A stretch of 64,000 nt of DNA. It comes from Bolinopsis microptera (taxonomy: Eukaryota > Ctenophora > Tentaculata > Lobata > Bolinopsidae). How positions within the stretch are numbered: position 1 is the stretch's first letter; each line of letters opens with the position of its first letter. Location of the stretch: contig NC_087077.1 of assembly GCF_026151205.1 (NCBI RefSeq), positions 11,134,983 to 11,198,982 on the forward strand, read 5' to 3'. The notes under the pieces are model-generated. The model saw nothing but the letters and a program-made list of their open reading frames with translations, was not told the origin of the DNA and did no database searches. Of this stretch, positions 1 to 14,000 are shown one piece after another. The translations under genes were made by a program, and so were the position numbers.

Positions 1-3000
1 AGGTCACTAGCCCGGAGAAACCCTCGCTCACGATTATATTTCTACCATTGTAACGGAGAAGAAGGGTTATAATCTGATAACCACGAATTAACTCTCCGAA
101 AGTGTCCCGATTTAGCCAGGGTATTTCACTGTGTAAAAATCAAAGCACAGAATTTGCTAAAACGGTTTTTCTGAAAAGGGGGCACTACATGATGGCATGT
201 TCACATGGGTAAGGAATTTTTGAAATAAACCCGTCGTGAATTGTGAAGTACCAGTCTTGAATCATGAATTACCTGCTACCATCATCATTAGAATCCATGG
301 TTAAGCAGTACAAATTAAACGGCTGGTAACTATGTTAGTATGTTTCATTTACCAGACGATGAACAAGGTGGAAGATATTCAAAGCATAACATTTACCTCG
401 CGACTTGCTTAAGTTGTCACTATTATAAATGGAAGTGTGCAGTAAAGTAGAATCGCCAGCTCAGGAGACAGTGATTACCGAGATAAACACTTACATTAAA
501 GTTGTTGTAAAGCAGTATCAGAAGGAATGTTCCTGAGAAACGTTTTGAAGCAGAACACTTCAAAATGAAAATGATAATTGACTGATTGTCCGTAATCGCG
601 TCAACAGCTTGAAGCTTGGTTAAAGCAGGGGCTCACTGCGGGTAAACCAGACAAATATTTGCCATTAGTGGTAACAGTCGTAATTGTGGGTGGGAAGTTT
701 ATCTTGATTGCGGATAACTGATCGGCGTAGGATAGTTTATATACTACGGCGTAGGATAATTTATATACATGTTTTGTCTCAAGTGCCGGTTTTAGGACCG
801 CAAATTTAAGGATTAATAGTGTGGTTAAGGGTAGGATAGAAATGTCACTGTTTCTATCCGGAATAGTGTCTGTCCCTAGAACTGACTATGGCTGAAGAGG
901 CTTGCTAGAAATTCGTTTAACATGACGTCACGACTTAACAAACAATCTCTTACCAGGAGATACGAGTGCTGGATCAGGTGTCCAAATGAACGAGTCCACG
1001 TGTCTGGCAAGCATCTCTCACAGCTTTAATGTTCTTAGTTAAATAAGGAATAGCAGTTAGCACTATACTTACTGCCAAAATCTTTAATCAGATGTACCAT
1101 TTTTATGATAATTATCATCTTAGCTGGGTATTGGAAGATCACAGCCCCTCTGCATGATACAAATTGCTAAGCTATTTTAGACAGTTGATTGAAAGTTGAT
1201 GATTACATTTCCCTTAAATGGTAAGAAAGCTGCAAGGTTATAAAAAATTGAATGTGGAGACGATGGATTGGTAGGTCAATCAGCCTGTGTCCATCTATTA
1301 TAGTGTGATTTATACTGTTATAGTACTATTATGGGTCCCATAGCCACTTAAAGTTATTCAAATACAAATTTCAGCTATTGGACGAGACTTGGTATTTTTA
1401 AACAGTTTTTTTGGGATCGCATTATTTTATTGACAAACATTTTATGGCAAACCTTAGTTTATGGTGATGTAACATATATTTCAAAATTTAAAAAAAATAT
1501 ATATTTACAGTCATGAGATAAATGAAACAAAAGATTCTAGAAATGTAAATTGTTAGAATGTTCTAGCACATAACAGAGCAACACATACACAAATTAGGAG
1601 CGAGCATGTCTAATTGATTCAGAAAATCCCACCTTTCATTTGAATCAAAATACCTGTCCCTTTCCCATTTCCTAATCCTATCCCTATAAATAAATTTGTG
1701 AAGTTTGTTTTATATTTCAAGCTCAGTATATCGATTATTATATTTGGCTAACACAAAGGCATAACCTGCGAATTGCACGAAATTATTACCCATATAACAT
1801 GTTTTGCTTAATGCCCCCAGGCCAAGCTTAACGAAACGCAAAGTAAAATAACGGATATTTTTGACGGACATCAGATATTCTTGGAATTCTTTTTTGACGG
1901 ATAGTTTCAACATCAGACATTCTTGGAATTCATCCGATGTAAAAAAAAGGTTGCTTGTCTAAAAATAGAAAGTTCGATAAACCTGCTTTCTTAGTCATTG
2001 TGCATTAAAAGCCTAGATTGATGTTGTTTTATCATTTAGTGGTGTTACTGCCAGTGAAACTCTGGGTTTAGGATTTTTGTGGCACAGTGCCAAATAACAT
2101 GCAGTGTCTGTAAATATTGAATAATTCCTTTTCCGATTATTGTACTAAATTGCCTTCCCCTCTCCCTCCCCCTCTACTACATCAATCTGCCCAGATCTGA
2201 TGTAATACTGCTCATGTTCTGAATCAAAAGACACACCGGTAAACGTAGCTGCAAGTTTAAAACACTTGGAACTTAGAATACAGTAGGAGAATATTCCTTG
2301 CTGTCTATGACGCATTATCAACCACCATCACGCTCTACAGTCAAACTCCAAATTATTGGCAATCGGCCAACTCCGCTTCTAAAATATGTCAAAAATAATC
2401 TCAAATTGTCATCCACTCCACCCTACGCGATGTAGCCGCCCTAAGTAGAGATTTTAGCAATCAAAGCCGGAGAGTTTGCACTGCAGAGCGGAATAATACA
2501 TTGCCGTGACTGTGTGACTTAACATTCACCATTATAATGAATTAAAACTTATGTGTGTGCCGGAGCTATGTGCGAAAATGGAAAAAATTATGTGCCGAAC
2601 ATTGCATTCTGTAAAGAATATATTGTCGTAAAATGATAATCAAAAATAAGTTGTATTCTCAACTTTATGTGTAATCATTATATTATATGATCGGCCCTGG
2701 ATCTGAAGATCGGGCCTAGCCCCCAGTGACTTTCTACACACAATACTATAATATGCAACTTAATTAAAAATCATAATAAACCTACAATGTGTGTGTCACC
2801 CAAATATGTATACAAAATAAATATTACAGTAACAAAATGAACTCCGAAATAAAGTTGATATAATATAATGCTATAAAACAGTAATTTACATGAAAACCAT
2901 GATATATTATGTAATAAGAGCCAATATGTATGTAATGGTAATATGTTTTCAGCGTTGATAGACAATAATTTAACAAAAATAATATTATGTCAATATCAAT

Positions 3001-5035
3001 AGTCATTAAATTATTTGAAAGGTAGAGTAAACATTTTTAAACCTTAGCTTTGAATAGCTATAATAATGAGGGAATAATGCCACTTGTTAAGATTATAATT
3101 AGTTTAGTTCAGCAAATATCATAAAGTGTGCGCACTAACAACATCACAACAAAAACACTATTAGGTACAGATTTGTTTATTTTAACTAAAAATGGAGTGC
3201 TGGCTGTTTCACTCTCTCGATATTTTGCAACTCTGTTTTTGTGATGGAAGCGTTGTTGTTACCGTGGTGTTGACCATGATGTTTGGGCAACAGAAACAAC
3301 ACGTCACGGATATCATTTTCATACTTTTAGTGCTCTCGAATGGAGTGAAACAACCAACTAAATCAGCGATGATACACATTAAACACGATTAGAAAACCAA
3401 AGTAAATTAACGGTATATATTCAGCCCTATTTTTATATATCATGTCTAATAAATTATAAATAAATAACCTAGTAAAAAATTTCAAAAATTATGTCTGCCA
3501 AATATATGGTTAAAATAAATCCTCAGTAAATCAAGTAAATAATCATACTGGCACGTGGAAACAGTAATCATAAAGGAGCAGCCACATGACCTGCCGCTCC
3601 TGAATGAATACTTGTTAATAATACAATTTAATTAAACAAAGATAATCAGAATAGGTTTGATGTATGACAATGTGCCGTGCGTAATCTTGGAATATCTCAG
3701 GGGAACTTTTTAACCAACCAAATCAAATAATTCAGAAAAATATGATGTAATTCCGAAGGTGGTGCGTTTGTAAGAGATTTGGATATGGTTTTAATAAAGT
3801 TCCCTCGAATACCAAGATTAGTATAATTTGAAACCTTCAAGCTTCAATATAATTGAATTCTAAAATATGCTAAATGATCAATAATGTAATATTTGGATGC
3901 AAACAATATAAGCTATCGGAAATCAAGATCTTATGAAATACGGTATATTATAATCATCGGTGTTCAGTTATTTTTAACTTTTACTTCTATACATAGGTAC
4001 GATTTTAGTTTTCCACATAGATAAACGAAACATAATTTTAAGTAATATTTTCAAGAATATGCCAAATATTTTTATATTTTAACACAAAACAGCTATAGTA
4101 GTATTAATGAAAAGTTACCTTATCCCCCAATAAGACTTCATGCGCTGAAACGCGATGAAGAACACTACACTGATTAAGAGATCTTTAAAAAATTTGATTT
4201 GAAAATTATGAACGAATAATAATTCAAGCAATAGATATTTTGGTCCAAAAAAAAGATTTTTTACCCAAAATTAGAGAATTGCCGGATCAGTAGTTAAAAT
4301 TTTGGGGGTAAAAGTAAAGGTTATAATGTTAGTAGAGAACAGCATGTAACACAATTTTAACATGATACTATACCACAGGATCAGACTAATTATCAAGCCA
4401 GAAATAAACATCAGGAGACATCATGACCCGATTCAATTACTTACCAATTATTCAACTAATGGTTTCTAATGATAATTACCAATTAGCTAAAACTTTCTAC
4501 AGTAAATTATTACAATTATATCACAGCTCACCCCAGCATTATCATTGTGCCCTTTAAAATCAATGCATCGTGATTAACATAGCCTGAGCTAGAGCTATAA
4601 GACAATGATATTACATATCAAAATAAACTGCCGATATCATGGTCACATATATAGATGTAAGACCTGCAATAATCTCAGACAAAATGTCATATCACTAATA
4701 ATAATGATGACAATATAATTCAAAACACCGTATTATAATATAAAATGTACAAGTGGAAAAAAACGTTTGTGCAGGTGGCAGTACAAACCGTGTCAAAAAT
4801 ATCATAACTCGTTACCCTGGGACATGATAGAGTCCGCCTTAAAAACTACCAAAGTATATGATTCATAATCTGCTACGATAACATGATTAACTTTATATCA
4901 ATCACGTGAGTTACGAGCCCAAAATATACTCAAAATATTATGAATGTTCCATTCGTGTGACAGTGTGTGAAAATCTCCGAACGTTCCCTCGAAAAAAGCT
5001 CTCAATTTGCAGGCGAGCAAGCAAGGCCTGGAGCA
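1..5035. other. AT-rich non-coding stretch downstream of the zinc-finger gene
   Basis: I see no exon with matching splice sites and no recognisable protein here. The only local structure I noted is a two-copy tandem repeat of about 24 bp near 723-769 (unit containing GGCGTAGGATA). Short open frames in this stretch are AT-rich and look random. It presumably holds the 3' flank or 3' UTR of the minus-strand zinc-finger gene that ends at 5036. Confidence 0.5.
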
Positions 5036-5060
5036 CTACGCGGAGCTGGTCAAGCCGTGA
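4993..5060 (+). other. Antisense open segment overlapping the zinc-finger 3' end
   Basis: After a TTTGCAG acceptor-like site, the plus strand reads [15 protein letters not shown] followed by TGA, with plausible codon usage. It overlaps the last codons of the minus-strand zinc-finger gene, which has five confirmed fingers, so the minus reading is preferred. No upstream plus-strand exon was found. It could be a terminal exon of an unrelated plus-strand gene, or chance. Confidence 0.15.
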
Positions 5061-8000
5061 CTCACAATCTCCATCCTGGACTCGGACTCAAGCTGAGGTG
5101 AACTCTTACCTTCGCCCTTGTTTGGGTGCCGTCTGATGAAGTGCGACTTGAGGCAGCCCTGAGGTGGGAAAATCCGTTAAAACTCTTCCGGAAATACTTT
5201 GTGATGGACGCGGCTATTATTACTTGTAGGCCAAAATACATTTGACTGTCAAGGTAAAAGAAAAAATTCAAAGGATGAAACCTTGTCTTTGAAAGTAGTA
5301 GAGTAAGAAATAAATTAATTATGAACCCTGAGTTAAGAGTTTTAGAGGTTAGAGCTTTAGAGGTGGCAAGGTTTAAAGTGATTATAAAAACCTTGCGTTT
5401 GAATGTCATGTCGCACTGTGGGCACTTGAAGGGTTTAGCGTTGCTGTGTATGACCATGTGAACCTTGAGGTTGCTGCTTGTGCTGCTCATCTTGCCGCAC
5501 ACTGGGCACTGGTACTTTCTCCCTGAACTGTGCATCACCTGAAATAGTGAGTTAGTTGGAGGGGGTTCTTCAATCATATCCTAAATGATACGATATTTTT
5601 TATAAGCAGGAGCTTTCAAAATATATGTTTAAATCGTCTGATCGGTTCTTCCTTGGGACATTAGGTAAAGTGGGAAATTGGTGAACTCAGCATTTCTTAA
5701 AGCTAACTGCGCTAAACAGGACATTTATTTTCCGGTCATATCGACAAGATAAATTGGAATTGGAATTAGAAGTCAGAACAGAATATATGATTTTTCAAGT
5801 ATGAAGTTCAATTACAATTTAAATGGCTCAACATTACGAAAATCTTCGAACCAAATTACAGAATAAATACTAAGATACTGTTCAAGTAAATAATTGTTTA
5901 GCTTTATTTAATACTACCAACAATAACCGGCTAACTGTTTCACTTTATTCAGCCCCAAAAAAACAAAGCACCTACAAATAACTAATAAGTCCTAACACCT
6001 TCACATGGGTTGCCAAAATTAAATAGTACCAACGCAATCTTCATGATATTGATTACCTATTGAACATAAGATTGGATCTGTAACATTTTTCCGAATGAAC
6101 ATCCGCGCCTAAATACCGTTGAATTTAACCGAACATAAATACCGGCGCCATTACGTAACCCAGTTTAAACCAACGCCGGCACGTGCTGGAATCTTGTAAT
6201 TTTCAAAAAATTGCAGAAATTCATGTGGCTGTGGTTTGTTACCTTAATGTACGTGAGTGGGTCTGTGGATTGTGTGCTAAACGATTCCTCCCACGTACTA
6301 CTCAGAACCAGACAGGTGAAGTCTTAACCGTCACCCCACTTACCTCTTAACCTGCTCAATAAATCTCTAAATAGGTGTCCTGATTGCGCAATAAAACGGA
6401 TCATGTAAGGGTACGTGCGCCAGGGTGGTAATACGTCCTTATTATCGTGGTTCATTGCATACCATTCTTCCACCGTTGGTAAAGTGACAAGGTGTATAAA
6501 TCATAAATGTAAGTGCATTCCAGAGTTCATTACTACTACCAGCGATTGGGACACGGCCGGCCCATTAATGAAAACCCGAATGAGCCTCAAGGCAAGACAT
6601 TAATAAGAATAACGTTAGCTGGTGTCCCCAACAATGTGATCCTAACCTACTCATCAAATTATAACGGCAAACTAGTGGCCACAGGAACTTTCATCTCCTC
6701 GACATACTCATGAATAATACATGGTCTGTGCCATGTTCTTATGAAATGGAGCGAAACACAGCTCACTACATTCAAAAGAGGGATAAATAATATGTTGACA
6801 TGTCTAAGTGCCTGAGTTTCTAATGGAAAATAATTCCTCCGTCCCTCTATATAAATCTACCGCTATTACACGCCTAGCGTTATGATAATTAGATAGTGCT
6901 ATTAGTGAATAGGCATGAGTAGCAGCCGAAAAATTGGCATAGCTCTGAAGCCAGTGCGTTTTCATTCAGTTCATGTTTCCAAGAAATTAGCTTCTGAAAA
7001 GATAGTCCGTTACATTCAATAAAAAATGGTTATTCTTTCATGAGTCAACCGGCAATCCAAGGCAAATGTATGAGGTGATCCACTGCACCAATTCACTGTT
7101 TTTGTAATTTAATTATTCAACCCGTGGTCAATTTATATGATCTAATGTTTGATCCATTGGCGCTAAAAGCATGCTCTAAATAGCGAAGATTTTTCCAATG
7201 CCGATTTTTCGGATATACTGTACAAATGAATTTTGAGCAAAAAGTTGGTGGATCACTGAGAGTGGTTGTGTATTGTATAAAATAGTGATAGAATGAGTCC
7301 CGACCTTCATCGCACGGCTTCTTTTGTGATTGGAGTCTGGTTCCTTTTTTAGCACTTTGCCACAAAAGGCCAAGTGTTAAAGTGTATCAATAACCAAAAG
7401 TCTGCGGAGTATGACCTTCATTAATAATATCGGCTTCTATCATTGTCATGCAACCGCTCAAATCTACACTTGGCATGCTGCCAGCTCAATTGTAAACTTG
7501 GCATGTTGCCACTTAAATTTTACAATAATTGGAATTCTGCCAACTCAGTCTTACAGTTACACAGGTCTGACAAGAACTGTTAAATATCATGATTACAAAT
7601 TGAAATACTATCAATAGCAGCTTTAATGGACCTATCCCAAATTAGCTGGCTCACATGAAATACCACTGTAAATTGCGTAATAGAACTTGGCCTTAGAAAT
7701 GCCTTGGTGGAGGCAAATCATTATTTTGATAAAATTTAGGTGCATGAGTAGCTCATTGAGCACCAATATTTAATAATAGTTATGAAATGACCTCCATCCA
7801 GACTCTCGTATCTGAGAATTTGTTTAGGTGAGTGAGGTGTGAGTGAGTGTGTGGGTGAGTGTGTGTATGAGTGTGCTCACTTTTTTATTGGCATGTTTTG
7901 GCGTGGCCGGGCAATTTACCTGAGCAATTTCACCCTTTATTTTGACTATCGTTAATTTACTCTATTGGTTTCTTACCATTAAAACATGTTTTAGTTTAAG

Positions 8001-11000
8001 TATTTAAGTAAAATGTGCGCAAAATTAGGGTTATTTTAGGTAATTGCCGTTATTAACTATAAATCCTCATTCGATTCGATCCAAATTTTCGCTAACAAGA
8101 GTTTCAAAAACGTCTGTCATCTATGAAAAAAAAATAATTATACTCAAAATTTGAGAAGAGCTGTCTATTTTATGGGCAACAAGGAGGGAAAAATGAGAAA
8201 AATACGTGTATGTTCAAACAAACACATTAGGTCCATTTAAATTTGAACCAATTTTAATTCTGCTTAAACACTAGTTTTAGTGGTACTTGGATACATTTTA
8301 ATCAATAGGATCTCCATTGCAGCTTTTAGGCTGTAACCTTATTAGTTCAATGGAATAAACCTAGCATGCCTTGGTTGCAGCATCGCTTCACTTATTATAA
8401 TAGGTGCATTTAGGGCCCGATGTAATTGCTATGATCAGTTTACTGGTCAACTGGTGTTTCGGTGTCCCTTATCTTGTTTACACTCGGTCACTTGTCAAGG
8501 CATGTAAGGTCATTCGGCGATATTTTCTTTGAAATAAAATGATGTATTTGTGTAACAATTTGAAAGTTTATTGATAAAAAAAAAGAGCGAGAATTTCATG
8601 TTTTAACAATATAATTATAAATCAAAAATGTAGTCAGTGCAAATCTAATATCCTCTGCAGTCTGCAGTCTGCAGATTGTATACATATGATTACTAGAAAG
8701 CTAGAAGAAGCATTTAGCAATACCTACAAATGAAACCATCTCACAACCAGTGAAAATAGAGAAATCTACACTCCGCAGACATTTTAACTACATAATATAT
8801 TGCTTTTACTACTGACCTGAAGGTGCTGGATGTAGCTGGCCCTGGAGGAGTAAGTCTTGCCACACAGCTGACACAACCAGACTTGGCGTCTTGTGTGGAC
8901 ATTCTCGTGTACCGTCAACCCTGTCGGAGTCTTGAACGTCATCGGGCAGAACTTGCAGTTGTATTTACCTGAGTGTTTATCATAAAACAAAGTTGGTTGA
9001 CGGCTCTTAGAACCAGATAGGTGTTTAATAATTGAGGTGAGGTATTTAGTAAGCAATGTGAAGTATTTGTCGGAGGATAGACTGTTTGTGAGTGAAGATT
9101 TGTTGAGTAAATTTGTTAATCTCAGTAACTGATCTCAGTAACTATCCATCACTACAGTCTGCTCGCCGATATCAACCTGCTATCGGAATTCCATCACAAT
9201 TTTAAGCCACTTTTCCTTGTGCCATATCTCCACAGCCATTAAAGCAGTCAAATAATTCGTAAATTTACCAACCAGATGATTCAATAATACAATGATATAT
9301 CGTTTCTAACAGTAAGCCGCCGGCGGCAGTTGCTCTCACGTGACATAGACGAAAGAGCACGTGATACAGATTCGGCCAGGAGATTGGAGAGCAGAACTGT
9401 AAAGAAAGCCGTGATTGGCAGGGGGTTGAGGATAAGTGCAGTAGACAGTGACCGCGTAAATCGGAGAGAAAAGTCATAACAGAAGGGGAAAGTGGGCACC
9501 TGTAGGTAACCTAGACTTGTTAAAACCGGGGGTGACACCTTGGCTCAAACCACCAGAGCCATGTAGGACCGGGTCTCAACATAGTGTTTCTAATGGTTCT
9601 CAGAAATAGGATCCTGCATTTAGGGTTTATGTTTATGATTCCAATTATTTTTTGTGTTAAAACGGTCCGGGTTAGACTTGATTATGGCCGCGACTATCAT
9701 CTTATTCATCTAAGAACCACAATGCTACAATATAAATCCAGACTATTAACCAAAGAATGTACATAATGGATATAATGGTGGTATGATATGTATAATATCA
9801 TTTAGTACATAAAAGCTTCAATTAATGATATTTCGTAAGTTGTATGTGATTCCTGGAATACCTATTTCAGAGAACCATAAGAACACCGCAAAAAATGAGA
9901 GAAATTTGGCAACCAACTTTCAGACATTCATAAACACTGTCTATACAGGAACCAATAAAAACCCAGGCTGCTAAGTAATAGTTGTATATTATAATATACA
10001 TGTCGACCCAATTTTATTAACAGGCAGAGTGCAGACGCTCGAGGATGTAACTAGCAGCCTGCAGCATGCCTATATTACACCAACAACATGTCCACTGTCC
10101 AGATTAACACTCATGTATTGGTGCTGACCCCGTTAAGCTCCTGACACTTGCAGAGTTGGTGAGTTACAGATCTAGTTGGATATTCTGGTTGTGGTGCGAT
10201 AATTGGGGTCGAGAACACTATCCAAACAATTCGCCATACTCTATCCAAACAATTCGCCATACCAGACAGATTTTCTGGCTGCCCTTTATTCTCGAACAAC
10301 CATTCAATGTTTCGAATTTTCTGACCACCCAACTCATAAGGTGTTGTCAGTAAACAATAATGATTATTCAGCATTTTGATTATCCAGCAAGTTGATTATT
10401 CAGAATTAGCCGAATCCACGTCACGTGATGTACCTCTTTTCACGCGATTGGCACATCCTTATGGTATAAGGACTTAAGGAGCTCTCGTAATATCATGCCT
10501 TATGTTATGCTACATAATTTATGCGGACTACTTTTTTTGCGAGCGGCTGTCAAGTCAGTCAATCCGTCCATTGCTTGTTATTTGACACATCAGTGAGAGG
10601 AACTCTACAAACTATGACGTAAGTATGTGTGGAGGGGGAGGGGATGCCCGTACCAGGAATAATAATAAATTAGCCCACATTGAGCTGTCAACTTAAGAAG
10701 GATTTCTTGGAGGCAAGACTTTCAATTCCAAGTCAAGGGAAAAGTGACATGTGATTAGGTAATATTATGATAATATGTATTATATGTACTAGCAGGAACC
10801 CGTATAACCCTAAAATGGTGTCAAGACTCAAGAGACTAAAATAATTATTATCTATTTTAATTCGCGTTTTTGACACCACGTCTTGGGGGTCCAAATTTTG
10901 GGCTCCAAAATTCCTTTTCCTTAATTCCTTGGCCAATTTTTTATTTTTTCATGCAGATTTGGAGGTCATTAAAGTAATAGTCAACAAAATTCCAGTTGTA

Positions 11001-14000
11001 ACGACCGAAATTTTGGCGGTCCGAAAATATGGCGAAATTTTCGGAAAACCGCCACATTTCGTACGTTATAAATATGTCTTGTAAGGTATATCTTTTACGG
11101 TTTTTGCGGAAAGTCGCGTTAAAGTTGATGCCGTGGTGTCAGTAAAATGGTACGGATAAACACATACATCCATATATAATATATCGTCTCGCTTTATATA
11201 TAATAAGATTATGATACTTCGATATTAGGATACTACGACGATACTCGATAGTTTAATGAATGAACAGTAAATGGCTCTAATTAGCAGTGGCGCACGCCGC
11301 CGCCAGACATAACCACGCCCATAAATAGCGCTGCTCAAAATGCTACCAAAAATGTCGAGCTTTAATTTGACAGACTGTAATTAGTATACAAAACTGCAGG
11401 CTGCAAGTTGGTATTTAAAGTTAGCTGGAAGTCACTGTACTGAACATTCCTTTTAAACGTTTTGTTAGCCACGCTTGATCTACACTTTTGAAGTTGTGGG
11501 TATCGTTAAAGTTATATGGTCTACAACGCACTATGACTTCACTAAAATGTACCCTCAGAATATTCCAGATCTTTTGCCAGGTACCCTCCTCATTACTCAC
11601 AATCACGGATTTCCCGATTATTCTACTGACTCGACCGGAGGATATTGCACAGAAGTCCTTATTAGCGCACGTGGGTATGATGACAAACACGAGAGGTCAG
11701 CTGCTTATCCACCTATCTATAATCCTCACCCTCAGCTCTCCCCCTAGAGACCAAAAATGAATGAAAGTTCAACCAGTTCCCGATGTCACGTACAGTAAGT
11801 GATCTAGTCTCTTGAAGTTTTCTAATAGAAAGTATGTTAGGTTGCCTCAAACATATTCTGATAAACTAGTGCAATATTTGACAAGTTTCTGTCTGCCGTG
11901 AGATTTGAGGTAGGATTTAGGAATAACGGCTTTTCAGAAGTTTCTAGGATGATTACTTTTTGAGGGAGTTTACATTTTAGATGGGTGTATTGAGTGCATT
12001 TTATACTTCTCGATCGCTAAGTTTTAGTGAGACACTCCCCTGACCCTGAGGGCATTAGTTGACACGCCCCGATTATGGAACGAGACTATTATTACCAGGC
12101 GACCAGCAGATATTTAACTTTTAGTGCCTCCTTAATTCCAGTTAAACATCCCCCGGTACTGGATATCTTTTGGGTAAAAGTAATTTAGTGTTCATCCCCC
12201 CGTACTGGATATCTTTTGGGTAAAAGCAATTTAGCGTTCATCAGAATATCTGGCATTTGTGGGTTCAATTCCCACTTACGTCTCACGCAAATATCCATTT
12301 GTAATCTTAATCCTTGTAATCTACTGCCTTTGCTGCCATTAATTCGGTATAAAATATAAACTCGATGTGATTTGTGACGTAAACATTTCTGAGAACTGGA
12401 TAAAAGGGACGCTCGTGTTATTTATATTACGGTCCTGTCAGAAATAGGGCAAATCATTACGCTATCTAAATTGCTATGTCCAAGCGGAATGACAGCTCGG
12501 TCCCTTGATTTATATATCGCGCTTAATAACCAAATATTGAGTATAGATTGAGAGAGCAGTTGATCAGTTGCTCCGATGACCGATCACCGTCAGAAGATAG
12601 AAATATGTGGACAAACACTAAACGGCTACTGGCAGCTTGGCGTGTTACGAAATAAATTTAGTCAAATAAAATGCAACTAGTATAGGAGTTTATCATATAA
12701 TTATAAAGAAGACAGATTAAATTTAGTCGTTTATGAAAATTTGTCCAACTCCTAGAATACGATGACTGAGTATGATGACTGCCAGAAGAAGAAATGACTG
12801 TTGATGAAATGTAGGGTATGTTGTAAAGATAAAGGGTAATATGTTGCATTTCCAGATTTTTCCAACACCAAATCATCGTCCTTGACCAACAACAAGAAAC
12901 CCATGAAATGAATAAATGAAATTATTTAATATTTACTTATGTAAAGCAAACTTAAATTTGGGAACTTACCTTTCGGGTGAGTCTTTATATGCTCTTCATA
13001 CTCTGACTCTCCGAAGAAGGTGATTTTACATCGGTGGCAGGTGTAGAATGTCTTACCAGACTGCTTAGCCTGGAATAAATCAAATAGTTAGAATCACGTT
13101 AAATTTTTAACTTAAGAATTGATGTCCAATTGAGCATGATTTTAATAAATTTATTATTCGTTTAAAATATTGCTGCTTCCACTTGTGAACCGTTTTTGTC
13201 TGTATAGTATGGGGTCTGTATGTAGTTAATTCATATGAGCAGCAACTCGTATGAGGACAGGTCTCCAGCTAGTGGCTAGTTCACGAACAGTTTAACTTTT
13301 AAGTTCCACTAAGTAGAACAATTTAAGTTCCGACACACTTACTCACTTCTTCACTTAGAATGATACGTTTGTAACACTCTGTAGTATGTTATGTCTAAGT
13401 AAAATTTATGTAGTTAATATTGTGCATACGCTTAAATCCACAATAATATAATGTAGGGGAGCCATCAGCATTTGATAGTTAAGTAGCAATTATACCAAAA
13501 ACTCAAAGAGATCTAACATGATTAGAAAATTATTTATCTCATTATAAGGGCTGGGTCAGAACTTGTTCTGCACTCCACAGAAAAATCTTTATTAGCTGAG
13601 ACGTTAATAATCACTGCCTTAAAATAGAATTTTGATCAAATTTTCGTAACGCATTAAGTCCAGACGGCAGACTTGTAAACTAGAACTCCCTGCTGGTTAC
13701 CAACTTCGTTCGAATTAACAACACGATCTTTTTGCTTCCTTTCTGTGCCTGCAGTCTTCAAATGGTTTAGCAATTAAACAGTTTTAAGCGGGTATACGTT
13801 TTACCAACAGTCTAGAAATAACATAATTCCTAATACACGTTGTGGGGTGCAATAAACGCACGATATTAAATTGTAGACAGTTTCTAGACGCGAAATGGCA
13901 ATGTGCCCAGTACCCACGCTATGTACCCACCCTGGCATTTACCAAGGTTGGAGTAGGTAGTAATGAGTAATGCTGAAGCATTGTCAATGAACATTGAACA

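Larger units (their letters stand above)
8969..12969. other. Zinc-finger gene intron with short repeats and a palindrome
   Basis: Mostly AT-rich. It includes a GC-richer patch at about 9310-9480 with two CACGTGA motifs (near 9337 and 9357), a 21-bp two-copy direct repeat at about 10218-10262, an imperfect palindrome at about 10998-11070, and a 47-bp tandem duplication at about 12147-12241. No coding exon recognised. Confidence 0.5.

Noticed and set aside
9265..9538. Two overlapping minus-strand ORFs (70 and 85 codons)
   Set aside because: They are shadows of a GC-richer intronic patch; no splice sites fit the zinc-finger gene phase.
12245..12290. tRNA-like T-arm string GTGGGTTCAATTCCCAC
   Set aside because: No matching acceptor stem, D-arm or anticodon arm could be placed upstream, so a tRNA gene is not supported; at best it is a SINE or B-box remnant.
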